A stretch of DNA of 64,000 nucleotides, taken from positions 1 to 64,000 of the forward strand of contig DASPGX010000006.1 of NCBI GenBank assembly GCA_035620375.1. Reading direction: 5' to 3'. Position numbers and translations under genes: made by a program. Within the stretch, counting starts at the first letter, position 1. Each line of letters begins with the position of its first letter. The notes below the pieces were generated by a model that made no database searches, was not told the origin of the DNA, and saw nothing but the letters and a program-made list of their open reading frames with translations. Below, piece by piece: positions 39,490-47,308 of this stretch. The DNA comes from DASPGX01 sp035620375 (lineage in GTDB: Bacteria; Patescibacteriota; Minisyncoccia; 2-02-FULL-40-12; GWA2-44-9).

Positions 39490-40326
39490 TCAGTCGGTGT
39501 CGCTCAGATGCTCCATGAACGTGGACTGGACGGCGCCGAAGCGCTCGAATCCCTCCATGATCCAGGACGCGGCGAGCCCGCGGGAGTCCTTGCCGGCGTA
39601 GAACCGCAGTGCCGTGTTGGCGGCGTCGGCGGCGTACTCGAAGTGGTCCGCCTCCACGCTGGTGTGGATGAACACCCAGTAGTAGGCGTTGTGCTTGTTC
39701 CCGGACAGCCGGACGGTCGTCTTTTCCAGGTGAGCGGCCAGCGCCTGCCACTGCTCCTTCAGGTAGGCGTCCAGGATGTTGAACTCGGCGTCCGCCAGGA
39801 TTTCCGAACCCATGTGGAAACCCAGACCCCGGAACAGGCGCTGGTCGTTCAACGTCTCGCTGATTCCGTAGCCGGCCTTGACCCGCTCGATCGCCAGCGT
39901 CGTGGCGTGGGCCCCGCGGGAGATGAGCTCCACCACGGTTCCGGGCGCGATGCCCAGGTACTCCGCGGTCGCCTTCAGGGTCGCCTGGGCCAGCATCCGG
40001 TGCGTGTCCAGATGCGGCATCCTGCGGTCGTCGAACTCGTCGATGGCGGCGGCGAAGACGCGGGCGGCCACCTCCGTGCTCTTGTCCGCGATGTTCGCGA
40101 TGGGCTCCTCCGGGTCGCGGAACAGGTCGCGGCGGATGGCCAGCTCGCCGGCCAGATTCGCCACGCCTCCGCCGAAGATACCGTTGAACTGGATGTAGCG
40201 GCCCAAAACCCTGATGAGGTCCTCCGGTCCGGCGATTGTCTCCAGCTGGTTCCGGAAGGTCCGGTTGCCCACGTGCTTGTCCACGAGGGGCTGCACCATC
40301 TCGCGGGTGATTGCGGTCGTCCCCAT
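39490..40326 (-). CDS. Heme-oxygenase-fold protein (TenA/CADD/diiron-oxidase-like)
   Basis: 278 aa, all-helical by composition. The final third has IHTSVEADHFEYAADA, which fits the HxxxE/DxxH helix that supplies ligands in heme-oxygenase-like diiron oxidases and CADD-type proteins. Earlier Glu/His residues (GELAIRRDL, PHLDTHRM) could complete a metal site. No signal peptide. Strong SD (CAGGAGG) and a TTGCCG-N17-TATGAT promoter; terminator at 39452-39473. It is divergent from the secreted-protein/ABC operon. Assignment to the superfamily is from motif spacing only; substrate unknown. Confidence 0.6.
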   Translation of the reverse strand: MGTTAITREMVQPLVDKHVGNRTFRNQLETIAGPEDLIRVLGRYIQFNGIFGGGVANLAGELAIRRDLFRDPEEPIANIADKSTEVAARVFAAAIDEFDDRRMPHLDTHRMLAQATLKATAEYLGIAPGTVVELISRGAHATTLAIERVKAGYGISETLNDQRLFRGLGFHMGSEILADAEFNILDAYLKEQWQALAAHLEKTTVRLSGNKHNAYYWVFIHTSVEADHFEYAADAANTALRFYAGKDSRGLAASWIMEGFERFGAVQSTFMEHLSDTD

Positions 40327-40364
40327 GAATCCTCCTGAGCTTTCAGTGTTCTTGCGACGGGCAT

Positions 40365-40393
40365 ATCATACACCATAAACTTGTATCCGGCAA
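40365..40393 (-). promoter_or_regulatory. Promoter of the heme-oxygenase-fold gene
   Basis: Minus-strand TTGCCG (40388-40393), 17-nt spacer, TATGAT (40365-40370). Confidence 0.75.
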
Positions 40394-40400
40394 GGATGTC

Positions 40401-40429
40401 TTGACGCAACCGTATATATAATGTATTTT
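40401..40429 (+). promoter_or_regulatory. Promoter of the 40482 gene
   Basis: TTGACG (40401-40406), 17-nt spacer, TATTTT (40424-40429). The spacer contains TATATATAATG, also seen in the 41148-41175 promoter. Confidence 0.7.
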
Positions 40430-40481
40430 CCTTCCGCGTCAGGTCCGCTTTCCGGCACCTGAACAACCCAGAGGAGGGTCA

Positions 40482-41081
40482 ATGAAGTTCGTCACCGGCC
40501 TGCTTGCCGCGTCGTTCCTGCTCGCCGCGGGCGCCGCGTCCGCGCAGGTACTCACCCCCGCGGAGACGCTGGGCAAGGGAAACGACACGTTTTTCCTGTC
40601 GGAGAACCATCTCTTCGTGGACGGCGACCGCCTGAACATCGCCTACGCCGGCTACATGCGCGGCGTGACGGAGCGCGCGGACGTCTACGGGTACGCCGGC
40701 GTCACGCACATCTTCGGCGAGGACCAGGTCTGGCTGGGCATCGGCGGCAACGTGCGCCTGTTCCGGTACAAGGGCTTCACCGTCTCGTCGTTCAACGTCC
40801 TGTCCACCGGTCTGCACCGGCGGAGCGAGTCCTCCACGGTGCTGTGGAACACGGCCGCCGTGGTCAGCCGCAACCTGTCGCAGTCGGTGTCCGTCTGGAG
40901 CGGCGTGAATGCACTCCTGCCGCTGGGCAACCGCGAGCAGGGCCTGTTCACCCCGCCCGACTACGAGTGGAACGTCCCCGTCGGGGCGTCCTGGCTCATC
41001 AACGACCGGTTCGGCGTGTACGGCGAGGTGGACTTCGGCCACGTCACCGCCGTCGGCGTCGGGCTCTCCATCGCCAACTGA
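40482..41081 (+). CDS. Secreted beta-strand-rich protein
   Basis: 199 aa with a clear signal peptide (KFVTGLLAASFLLAAGAASAQ, cleavage after ASA near 21) and a strong SD (GAGGAGG). The mature part alternates polar and aromatic/hydrophobic residues (VYGYAGVTHIFGEDQVWLGIG, SVSVWSGVNALLPLG, FGVYGEVDFGHVTAVGVGLSI), as in small beta-barrels. In an organism probably lacking an outer membrane this would be a surface or cell-wall protein; if the host is diderm it would be an outer-membrane porin-like barrel. Own promoter and terminator. Confidence 0.75.
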   Translation: MKFVTGLLAASFLLAAGAASAQVLTPAETLGKGNDTFFLSENHLFVDGDRLNIAYAGYMRGVTERADVYGYAGVTHIFGEDQVWLGIGGNVRLFRYKGFTVSSFNVLSTGLHRRSESSTVLWNTAAVVSRNLSQSVSVWSGVNALLPLGNREQGLFTPPDYEWNVPVGASWLINDRFGVYGEVDFGHVTAVGVGLSIAN

Positions 41082-41127
41082 ACCCCGCCCGCCCGATCGC
41101 TTCCGCGAGAGGGCGGGTTCCTGTTTT
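41080..41127 (+). terminator. Terminator of the 40482 gene
   Basis: GAACCCCGCCC (41080-41090) pairs, with one bulge, with GGGCGGGTTC (41111-41120), followed by CTGTTTT. Confidence 0.7.
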
Positions 41128-41147
41128 CCGGAGTTGTCCGCGGACTA

Positions 41148-41175
41148 TTGACTTTTATATATAATATTGTAGTAT
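41148..41175 (+). promoter_or_regulatory. Promoter of the PspA-like/SBP-OmpA operon
   Basis: TTGACT (41148-41153), 16-nt spacer, TAGTAT (41170-41175), 70 nt upstream of the first start codon. No other promoter is evident before 44.9 kb. Confidence 0.75.
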
Positions 41176-41245
41176 CTTGCCGCAACATGGACGTTCACAA
41201 CTGAGTAAAGGACCCTACGAAAACCGCAGAAAGAGAGGTGGCAAT

Positions 41246-41500
41246 GTGACATCAGGCGGCAAGGCACCTCTCCGGGCCATCGTGCAGGGCACCTATGGGC
41301 CGTCCGGCGGCAGGTATGCCGTCGGGACCGCGACGACCGTTACCGGCTCCATCACGTTCTCCCTGAAACGGGACGTGTGGGGCGAGGGGCGGGAGCCGCG
41401 GGCAGGCGAAGAGGTGTTTCTGGACGACATCACCCGGAACAGAGAAGGGTGGCGGGCCAACAGGGCGCGGCTCATCCGGCTCGGCGACGGGCAGGGATAG
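41246..41500 (+). CDS. Small basic protein, first gene of the ABC/PspA-like operon
   Basis: 84 aa from GTG 41246, AGAGAGGTG upstream. Predicted beta-rich: AIVQGTYGPSGGRYAVGTATTV, GSITFSLKRDVWGEG, EEVFLDDITRNREGWRANRARLIR. The pattern resembles an OB-fold-like small barrel, but I cannot name a family. No signal peptide. The next gene begins 42 nt downstream with a strong SD. Confidence 0.6.
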   Translation: MTSGGKAPLRAIVQGTYGPSGGRYAVGTATTVTGSITFSLKRDVWGEGREPRAGEEVFLDDITRNREGWRANRARLIRLGDGQG

Positions 41501-41542
41501 CCGTTCAAGCAACGAGCAACGAGAAGTGAGAAAGGAGAACCG

Positions 41543-42202
41543 ATGAGTTTTCTGGCAAGACTGAAGGAGACGCTGAATCCGTTCGAAGAGGTGCCCGACA
41601 AGGGCGCCGCCGCCGAGACGGAGGACGCTCCGGAGACGCCGGTCCGCACGGGCCGGGGCCGTGGCGCTCCGTCCGTCATCTTCCCGAAGGTCGCCCCGAC
41701 GGCGGCCGGCGTGGACGACGGCACGGTGGACGACTTCCTCAAGCAGCTCCGTGCCGAGACGGCGAGCAGGCGCTCGGCAGGACACACCGCGTTCTACGAA
41801 AAGCTGGACGCGCTGGTGGAGTTCGTTCCCGATCCGGGCAGCCGGTACAAGGCCGCCCTCAAGACGGCCAAGGGCGTGACCGCCAAGGACCTCCTGGCTT
41901 CCATCACCGCCGTGGAAACGGCGCTCGGTGAGGAGTCCAAGGAGTTCGAGGCGGAAATCGGCTCGGCCGAGGAGCGGGAAGTCATCGGCGCGCGCGCCGA
42001 GGCGGAGGCAATCGACGGTCAGATCGAGACGCTCAACCAGCAGCTCGGCGAGCTGCGGGCCAAGCGTACGTCGCTGGCCGGCGGCATCTCCAACGCGGAG
42101 CGCAAGTACGCGGGTCTCCGCGCGGCGTTCAGCAAGGCGCTCGGCACGTTCAAGAGAGAGCTGGACGCCGAGCGGACCAACATCACGACCCACCTGGGCT
42201 GA
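41543..42202 (+). CDS. Coiled-coil protein of the ABC/PspA-like operon
   Basis: 219 aa, SD AAAGGAG. Residues 1-75 are Pro/Glu/Gly-rich and disordered (FLARLKETLNPFEEVPD start). Residues 75-130 are helical. Residues 130-215 form a heptad coiled coil (EEREVIGARAEAEAIDGQIETL, then LGELRAKRTSLAGGISNAE as key parts). Cytoplasmic. Neighbouring genes suggest a partner of the membrane-bound PspA-like protein that follows after 30 nt. Confidence 0.7.
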   Translation: MSFLARLKETLNPFEEVPDKGAAAETEDAPETPVRTGRGRGAPSVIFPKVAPTAAGVDDGTVDDFLKQLRAETASRRSAGHTAFYEKLDALVEFVPDPGSRYKAALKTAKGVTAKDLLASITAVETALGEESKEFEAEIGSAEEREVIGARAEAEAIDGQIETLNQQLGELRAKRTSLAGGISNAERKYAGLRAAFSKALGTFKRELDAERTNITTHLG

Positions 42203-42232
42203 CATCCGGGCACGGAAGAAAGGAGAACAGAC

Positions 42233-43291
42233 ATGCACGGTATGGAAATTCCGGGCTCGGGGCAGGGGAAGTCGTTCTGGGAGCGGCCGGAGGGCACTGC
42301 CGGAATGATTTTCGGCCTCCTGGCCATCGCGGCCGGCGTGGTCGGTCTGGGCTTGGCCCTGCCGTTCCTCATCGGCCTGGTGCAGAACCTCATCACGCTC
42401 GTCGGGCTCGGCCTGACGCTCATTCCGATGGCGGTCCTGCTTTTCGCGATGCTCTGGGTCGTCATGGACAAGCGCTTCTGGACGCTCGGCTGGTACCTCT
42501 ACAAGTCGGCGATGCGGAAGATCACTTCGATGTTCGTGGAGATCGACCCCATCGGCATCATGAAGAGCTACGTGGAGAGCCTGCAGGACAAGCGGAACGA
42601 GATGGCCAGGAACATCAAGGACCTGTCCGGACAGTTCCGCGTCCTCGGCGAGAAGATCCAGGCCAATCAGCGCGAGGGCGAAGCCGCCCTCAAGATGGCC
42701 GCAGTCGCCCGCCGGGAGAACGAGAAGACGACGGTCGCCCTGGAGTCCCGCAAGGCCGGAAGGCTCAAGCGGGCCAACATCGACCTCATCGACTTGCACA
42801 AGAAGATCGAGCTGACGCTGCGGGTGCTCAAGAAGTACCACGACGTCGCCGGCGTCATCATCGCCGACATCGAGCACGAGGTGAAGGTGCAGGAGGACAA
42901 GCGGAGCAGCATCCGCAAGGCCTACGGCGCCTTCAAGCAGGCGATGGCCATCTTCAACGGCGACCCCGACAAGATGGAGATGTTCAACATGGCGATGGAG
43001 AGCGTCGCCAACGACTACGGACAGAAGCTCGGCGAAATCGAGTACTTCATCGACTCGTCCGAGTCCATTATCAAGGGCATCGACCTGCAGAACATGCAGT
43101 TCGAGGAAGAGGCCCTGGCGATGCTGGACGAGTGGGAGTCCAAGGCCGACGACCTGCTCATGGACCCCGTCGAAAAGCGGAACATCATGTCCCAGTCATA
43201 CAGCGACACCGAAGTTCTCGACGTCGATGCGCTCGGGAGCCAGGTGACGGAGCAGCCGGTCAGGCGCAGCAAGTACCTGTCCGGCAACTGA
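42233..43291 (+). CDS. Two-TM protein with PspA/IM30-like coiled coil
   Basis: 352 aa, SD AAAGGAG. Two adjacent membrane helices (about 24-48 and 53-77: IFGLLAIAAGVVGLGLAL and LVGLGLTLIPMAVLLFAML) are followed by a long charged helical region (about 100-320). This region starts IDPIGIMKSYVESLQDKRNEMARNI, reminiscent of PspA helices alpha1-alpha2, and contains LSGQFRVLGEKIQANQREGE. The C-terminus is polar. PspA proteins protect membranes under stress; a membrane-anchored version in an ABC-transporter operon is unusual. Similarity to PspA is by architecture and needs profile confirmation. Confidence 0.65.
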   Translation: MHGMEIPGSGQGKSFWERPEGTAGMIFGLLAIAAGVVGLGLALPFLIGLVQNLITLVGLGLTLIPMAVLLFAMLWVVMDKRFWTLGWYLYKSAMRKITSMFVEIDPIGIMKSYVESLQDKRNEMARNIKDLSGQFRVLGEKIQANQREGEAALKMAAVARRENEKTTVALESRKAGRLKRANIDLIDLHKKIELTLRVLKKYHDVAGVIIADIEHEVKVQEDKRSSIRKAYGAFKQAMAIFNGDPDKMEMFNMAMESVANDYGQKLGEIEYFIDSSESIIKGIDLQNMQFEEEALAMLDEWESKADDLLMDPVEKRNIMSQSYSDTEVLDVDALGSQVTEQPVRRSKYLSGN

Positions 43292-43337
43292 TTCGCGCAT
43301 CACTCATCGGACAACGAACAGAAAGGAGCATTGAGCA

Positions 43338-44885
43338 ATGGCAAGGCAAATGAAGGCCGGGCACAAGTTCGTCCTGATCCTGCTCGTCATGAGCGGCATC
43401 GGCGCGGCCGGGTGGTTCGGCTGGCCGTACCTGGAGAAGCTGGCTCCGCCCAGCAGGGGCGCCTCGGGCGGTTCGTCCGCCCCCGTCGCCATCCCGAACA
43501 ACAGCAAGTACGACCTGGTGCGGGTCGCGGTGGTCACCTGGGGTGGCTACGCCGGCGGCCAGTACTTCAACCGCGGATTCAAGCCGAATCCGGACTCCCG
43601 GTACATCCAGGAGTACGGACTCCCGGTGGAGTTCGTGGTGATGGACGACTACCTGGCGTCGCGCGAGGCGTGGAAGGCCGGCGAGGTCCACCTGTTGTGG
43701 GCTACCGCCGACTCGTTCCCGACCGAGGCGTCCAGCATGGCGTCCTTCGAGCCCACCATCGTCTTCCAGTCCGACTGGTCCCGCGGCGGCGACGTCATCG
43801 TCTCCCGCGAGGGCATCGGTTCCATGCGCGACCTGCGGGGCAAGCGGGTGTCGGTGGCGTTCGGTACGCCGTCGCACACGTTCCTGCTGCGCATGCTGGA
43901 GTCCGCGGGCATGAGCGTCCGCGACATCCAGATCGTGGAGGTCCCTTCGGCCATCGACTCCGCCGCGGCCTTCAAGGCCGGTCAGGTGGAGGCGGCGGTC
44001 GTCTGGTCCCCGGACGACGAGGACTGCGTCCAGTCCGTCCGCGGGTCCAAGCGCCTGGTCAGCACCAAGGAAGCGGCCTACATCATCGCGGACGTCTTCT
44101 ACGGAAAGAAGGGCTGGGTGGAAAGCCACCAGGAAGAGCTCAAGGCGCTCGTCGAGGGATGGCTGCGCGGCGCGGCCGAGGTCAACACGAACCCGTCCGC
44201 CAAGGCGCAAGCCGTCCGCATCCTCGCCGAGGGCCTGAACCAGCCGGAGAGCTTCACGGAGATCGCCATCAACAACGCGCGTCTGACGACGTACGGCGAC
44301 AACGTGAACTTCTTCAACCTCAGCGGTAACGCCACCGGCGTGACCGGCGAGCGGCTGTACATGGAGACCGGAGCGCTCTACCAGGCCAACACGAACCTCG
44401 TGTCCGGCCGGCTGCCCAACTGGCGGCAGGTCACCGACACGAGCGCCCTGCGGGCGGTCAACCTGAACGGACCGGAGCACGCCGCCGAAGGGCAGTTCCA
44501 GTTCGCCAAGGCCACGCAGGCCCAGGCGTCCGCCGAGGCGTTCTCGTCCAAGGCGGTGTCGGTGAGCTTCCCGACGGGTTCGGCCACGCTGGACCCGAAC
44601 GCGAGGACCATCATCGACCTGGGATTCGTTCCCACGGCCAAGGCGTTCGCCAGCGTGCGTATCCGCATCGAGGGCAACACGGACGTCACCGGCTCGTACG
44701 ACACCAACAAGCGGCTGTCCGAAGCCCGCGCCCGCGCCGTCGCCGACTACCTCGCACAGGAGTACGGCTTCGACCGGAACCGGTTCATCGTGGTCGGCAA
44801 CGGCCCCGACAAGCCGGTGTGCCGCGACGATTCGGCGGACTGCTACGCCAGGAACCGCCGGACCGACTTCGAGCTGCTGCAGTAG
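43338..44885 (+). CDS. ABC substrate-binding protein fused to OmpA peptidoglycan-binding domain
   Basis: 515 aa. One N-terminal membrane helix or uncleaved signal (FVLILLVMSGIGAAGWFGW, 11-29) and a Ser/Gly linker precede a periplasmic-binding fold of the NMT1/TauA type (VRVAVVTWGGYAGGQYF to about residue 340: MRDLRGKRVSVAFGTPSH, AFKAGQVEAAVVWSPDDE). The last 130 residues are an OmpA/Pal domain with VSFPTGSATLDPNA, GNTDVTGSYDTNKRLSEARA and RNRRTDFEL, retaining the Asp and Arg that hold diaminopimelate. It would tether ligand sensing to the cell wall. It ends in a terminator before the permease gene. Confidence 0.88.
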   Translation: MARQMKAGHKFVLILLVMSGIGAAGWFGWPYLEKLAPPSRGASGGSSAPVAIPNNSKYDLVRVAVVTWGGYAGGQYFNRGFKPNPDSRYIQEYGLPVEFVVMDDYLASREAWKAGEVHLLWATADSFPTEASSMASFEPTIVFQSDWSRGGDVIVSREGIGSMRDLRGKRVSVAFGTPSHTFLLRMLESAGMSVRDIQIVEVPSAIDSAAAFKAGQVEAAVVWSPDDEDCVQSVRGSKRLVSTKEAAYIIADVFYGKKGWVESHQEELKALVEGWLRGAAEVNTNPSAKAQAVRILAEGLNQPESFTEIAINNARLTTYGDNVNFFNLSGNATGVTGERLYMETGALYQANTNLVSGRLPNWRQVTDTSALRAVNLNGPEHAAEGQFQFAKATQAQASAEAFSSKAVSVSFPTGSATLDPNARTIIDLGFVPTAKAFASVRIRIEGNTDVTGSYDTNKRLSEARARAVADYLAQEYGFDRNRFIVVGNGPDKPVCRDDSADCYARNRRTDFELLQ

Positions 44886-44898
44886 ACACACCGTTCCC

Positions 44899-44930
44899 GG
44901 GGTGGGGCGCAACGCCCCACCCCTTTTCCT
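44899..44930 (+). terminator. Intra-operon terminator before the permease
   Basis: Perfect 11-bp stem GGGGTGGGGCG/CGCCCCACCCC (44899-44923) and TTTTCCTT. It would lower permease/ATPase expression relative to the binding protein. Confidence 0.8.
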
Positions 44931-44948
44931 TAATCAAGGAGAAGTCGC

Positions 44949-45743
44949 ATGAAGGGATTGTTCACGCTCCGCGGCGAGCTGACGAGGGTCCAGGAGATCG
45001 TGCTCGCCGCCGCCGGGACGGTGCTGCTGCTTGCGGGATGGTCCGCCGTGTCATCCACGGTCGGCCAGCCCAAGCTGCTTCCGTACCCGTCCGCGGTACT
45101 CGCCTCGTTCGCCGAGCTGCACTTCGAGGACGCGCTGGTACGCAACACCTTCGCGTCCATCAAGCTCAACGTGCTCGGCTACCTGGAGGCAATCGCCATC
45201 GCGCTGCCCCTGGGGTTCCTCATCGGCCTCGTGCCGTTGTTCCGGGGACTGTTCCACCGGCACGTCGTCGCCCTGCGGTATCTGCCGCTGACGGCGGTCG
45301 TGGGGTTGTTCATCCTCTGGTTCGGCATCTACGGGACCATGAAGGTGCAGTTCCTCACGCTGGGCATCCTCGTCTACCTGCTTCCGGTGGTCGTGGACCG
45401 CATCGACGAGGTGCAGAGGGTCTACCTGGATACGGTCAAAACGCTGGGCGCAAGCGCCCTGCAGACCATCCGGACCGTGTACGTGCCCGACGTCTTGTCG
45501 CGCGTGTACGGGGACGTCGTGACGCTGGTGGCCATCAGCTGGACCTACATCATCATCGCGGAAATCATCAACCTCGGTCAGGGCGGCATCGGCGCGCTGG
45601 TCTACCAGTCGGCGCGGCAGAGCCGGCCGGACAAGGTGTTCGCGGTCCTGGTGGTCATCATCGCCATCGGGTTCGTGCAGGATAAGGCGCTCAAGGGTCT
45701 GGGAAGGGTGCTCTTCCCGTACCGCTACGGCGCGGGGAGGTGA
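44949..45743 (+). CDS. ABC transporter permease (TauC/SsuC family)
   Basis: 264 aa, SD AAGGAG. Six membrane helices by hydrophobicity, first at about 15-33. The coupling-helix motif ETVKTLGASALQTIRTVYVPDV corresponds to the EAAxxxGAxxxQxxxxVxLP signature (key residues GA). Family members import taurine, sulfonates, nitrate, thiamine precursors or phosphonates. The ligand here is unknown. Works with the SBP-OmpA fusion and the ATPase encoded next. Confidence 0.9.
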   Translation: MKGLFTLRGELTRVQEIVLAAAGTVLLLAGWSAVSSTVGQPKLLPYPSAVLASFAELHFEDALVRNTFASIKLNVLGYLEAIAIALPLGFLIGLVPLFRGLFHRHVVALRYLPLTAVVGLFILWFGIYGTMKVQFLTLGILVYLLPVVVDRIDEVQRVYLDTVKTLGASALQTIRTVYVPDVLSRVYGDVVTLVAISWTYIIIAEIINLGQGGIGALVYQSARQSRPDKVFAVLVVIIAIGFVQDKALKGLGRVLFPYRYGAGR

Positions 45744-45748
45744 CCGCC

Positions 45749-46567
45749 ATGGAGAACATCCGGTTCGTAAACCGCGAGGAGTTCACGGACGCCATCGAGC
45801 TCCGGGACGTCTCGCACACGTACGACGGCGGAACGACCTGGACCATCCGGGACTGCAACCTGCTCATCGAGAACGAGACCGGCAAGGGGGAGTTCGTGGT
45901 CCTGCTCGGCCTGTCCGGCTGCGGCAAGTCCACGCTTCTGCGGTTCATCGCAGGACTGGCGAAGCCGACCAAGGGCCAGGTCCTCATCGGCGGCAAGCCG
46001 CGGACGGACCGGGACGTCATCAGCATGGTGTTCCAGCAGTACTCGTCCCTGCCGTGGTACACGGTCCTGGACAACGTGGCGCTTGCGCTCCGGTACCAGG
46101 GCGTGCCCCGGAAGGAGAAGTACGAACGGGCGCGTGAGATGATCCGGCGGGTCGGCCTGGCGGGACACGAGCACAAGTACTCCACCGAGCTGTCCGGCGG
46201 ACAGCTCCAGCGGGTCGCCATCGCAAGGAGCCTGGTATCCAACCCGGGGATGGTCCTGATGGACGAGCCGTTCGGCGCCCTGGACGTGGTGACGCGGTAC
46301 GAGATGCAGATGCTGGTCAACGATCTCTTCGAGAGTATCCAGCCGACCATCATCTTCATCACCCACGACATCCGCGAGGCCGTGTTCCTGGCCAACCGCA
46401 TCTACGTCATGTCGCCGCGGCCGGGACGCATCACGCACAAGATTGACGTGGACCCGGTGCTGAGCTGGCACCGTGACAAGAGCACGCTGCGCGACCCCGC
46501 GTTCACCGACCTGGTGCATGAGGTGGACGCGGCGCTTGCCGCGACGGTCAACAACGCGAAGTTCTGA
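45749..46567 (+). CDS. ABC transporter ATPase (TauB/SsuB family)
   Basis: 272 aa from ATG 45749, with GGGGAGG 8 nt upstream; a GTG at 45740 would overlap the permease stop and lacks SD spacing. Walker A LSGCGKST, Q-loop VFQQYSSLPWYTVLDNV, signature LSGGQLQR, Walker B MVLMDEPFGALD, H-loop ITHDIREAVFLANRI. The PWYTVLDNV phrase is typical of the nitrate/sulfonate branch. Terminates at 46575-46600. Confidence 0.94.
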   Translation: MENIRFVNREEFTDAIELRDVSHTYDGGTTWTIRDCNLLIENETGKGEFVVLLGLSGCGKSTLLRFIAGLAKPTKGQVLIGGKPRTDRDVISMVFQQYSSLPWYTVLDNVALALRYQGVPRKEKYERAREMIRRVGLAGHEHKYSTELSGGQLQRVAIARSLVSNPGMVLMDEPFGALDVVTRYEMQMLVNDLFESIQPTIIFITHDIREAVFLANRIYVMSPRPGRITHKIDVDPVLSWHRDKSTLRDPAFTDLVHEVDAALAATVNNAKF

Positions 46568-46574
46568 ATCGCGA

Positions 46575-46600
46575 AGGCGGGACGCTCCGGCGCCCCGCCT
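46575..46600 (+). terminator. Terminator of the ABC operon
   Basis: AGGCGGG..CCCGCCT stem with inner GCGC pairing, then TTTTACTTTT. The T tract runs directly into the next promoter's -35 box. Confidence 0.8.
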
Positions 46601-46607
46601 TTTACTT

Positions 46608-46636
46608 TTGACGATTTTAATAAATTGTTGTATTCT
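46608..46636 (+). promoter_or_regulatory. Promoter of the methyltransferase gene
   Basis: TTGACG (46608-46613), 17-nt spacer, TATTCT (46631-46636). Confidence 0.75.
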
Positions 46637-46666
46637 ATGCCATCTTTGACGTTGGAGGTGGTTCAC

Positions 46667-47308
46667 ATGGGTCAGGCCGAATGGGCCCGGAAGCAGTACA
46701 ATAGCTGGGAAGCGTACGACGCGGACCTCAAAGAAGCCGGATGGGAGGTTCCTGACGAGTTGTCCCGTGCCGTGGCGCCGTACCTGCGGAGGTATGACAT
46801 TACCCTGGACGTCGGTTGCGGAACCGGGCTTCTGGGCGCCGGCCTCCGGTTCCAGGGGTATGCCGGCAGGCTCATCGGGCTGGATGCCGCCGAAGAGCGC
46901 CTTGCCGAAGCGCGGGCGCGGACATTCGCCGGCCGGACGGTGTACGACCTGACGAGGACGGGGGATGCCTATCGGCTCCCGTGGCATCCGCGTTCGTTCA
47001 ACGCGGTCGTCTCTTCGGCGATGCTGGGCCTGACCGGTCCCCGCTCGCTGGTGCAGATGCTCCGCGTTCTGCGGAAAGACGGAATTCTCGGCATCGTACC
47101 GGCGCGCCTGCTGGGCAACCGGCAGCACGAGACGAGATATCGCAGGGTACTCGATACCCTGGAGACTTTTGTCGGTTCCCGGCTTCTGGAAGTTCTGGAA
47201 CAGCGGAGTCTGGGCACCGGCTACCACGGACCGGACCGCGATGAGCGGTACGTGCTGTACATCTGCCGGCTGACCCGGCCGTACCGCACGGGGCGGCCAT
47301 GGCGATAA
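46667..47308 (+). CDS. SAM-dependent methyltransferase (class I)
   Basis: 213 aa from ATG 46667 with TTGGAGG upstream. SAM-binding motif I LDVGCGTGLLG, acidic motif II end LIGLDAAEERLAEA, and motif LPWHPRSFNAVVSSAMLG are in the usual order. The substrate is not evident; the ubiquinone/menaquinone-type core is only the generic fold. Overlaps the DUF4159 gene by 10 nt, suggesting cotranslation. Confidence 0.82.
   Translation: MGQAEWARKQYNSWEAYDADLKEAGWEVPDELSRAVAPYLRRYDITLDVGCGTGLLGAGLRFQGYAGRLIGLDAAEERLAEARARTFAGRTVYDLTRTGDAYRLPWHPRSFNAVVSSAMLGLTGPRSLVQMLRVLRKDGILGIVPARLLGNRQHETRYRRVLDTLETFVGSRLLEVLEQRSLGTGYHGPDRDERYVLYICRLTRPYRTGRPWR

Noticed and set aside
40482..41081. Proof of an outer membrane from the beta-rich secreted protein and the OmpA domain
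   Set aside because: OmpA domains bind peptidoglycan and occur in monoderm cells too; the beta pattern alone does not establish an outer-membrane barrel.
41252..42877. A 541-codon minus-strand frame opposite the coiled-coil genes
   Set aside because: The plus strand has two SD-led genes with coherent coiled-coil and membrane patterns; the antisense product is Arg/Leu/His low complexity.
43260..44912. A 550-codon minus-strand frame opposite the SBP-OmpA gene
   Set aside because: Antisense shadow of a clearly recognisable two-domain protein.
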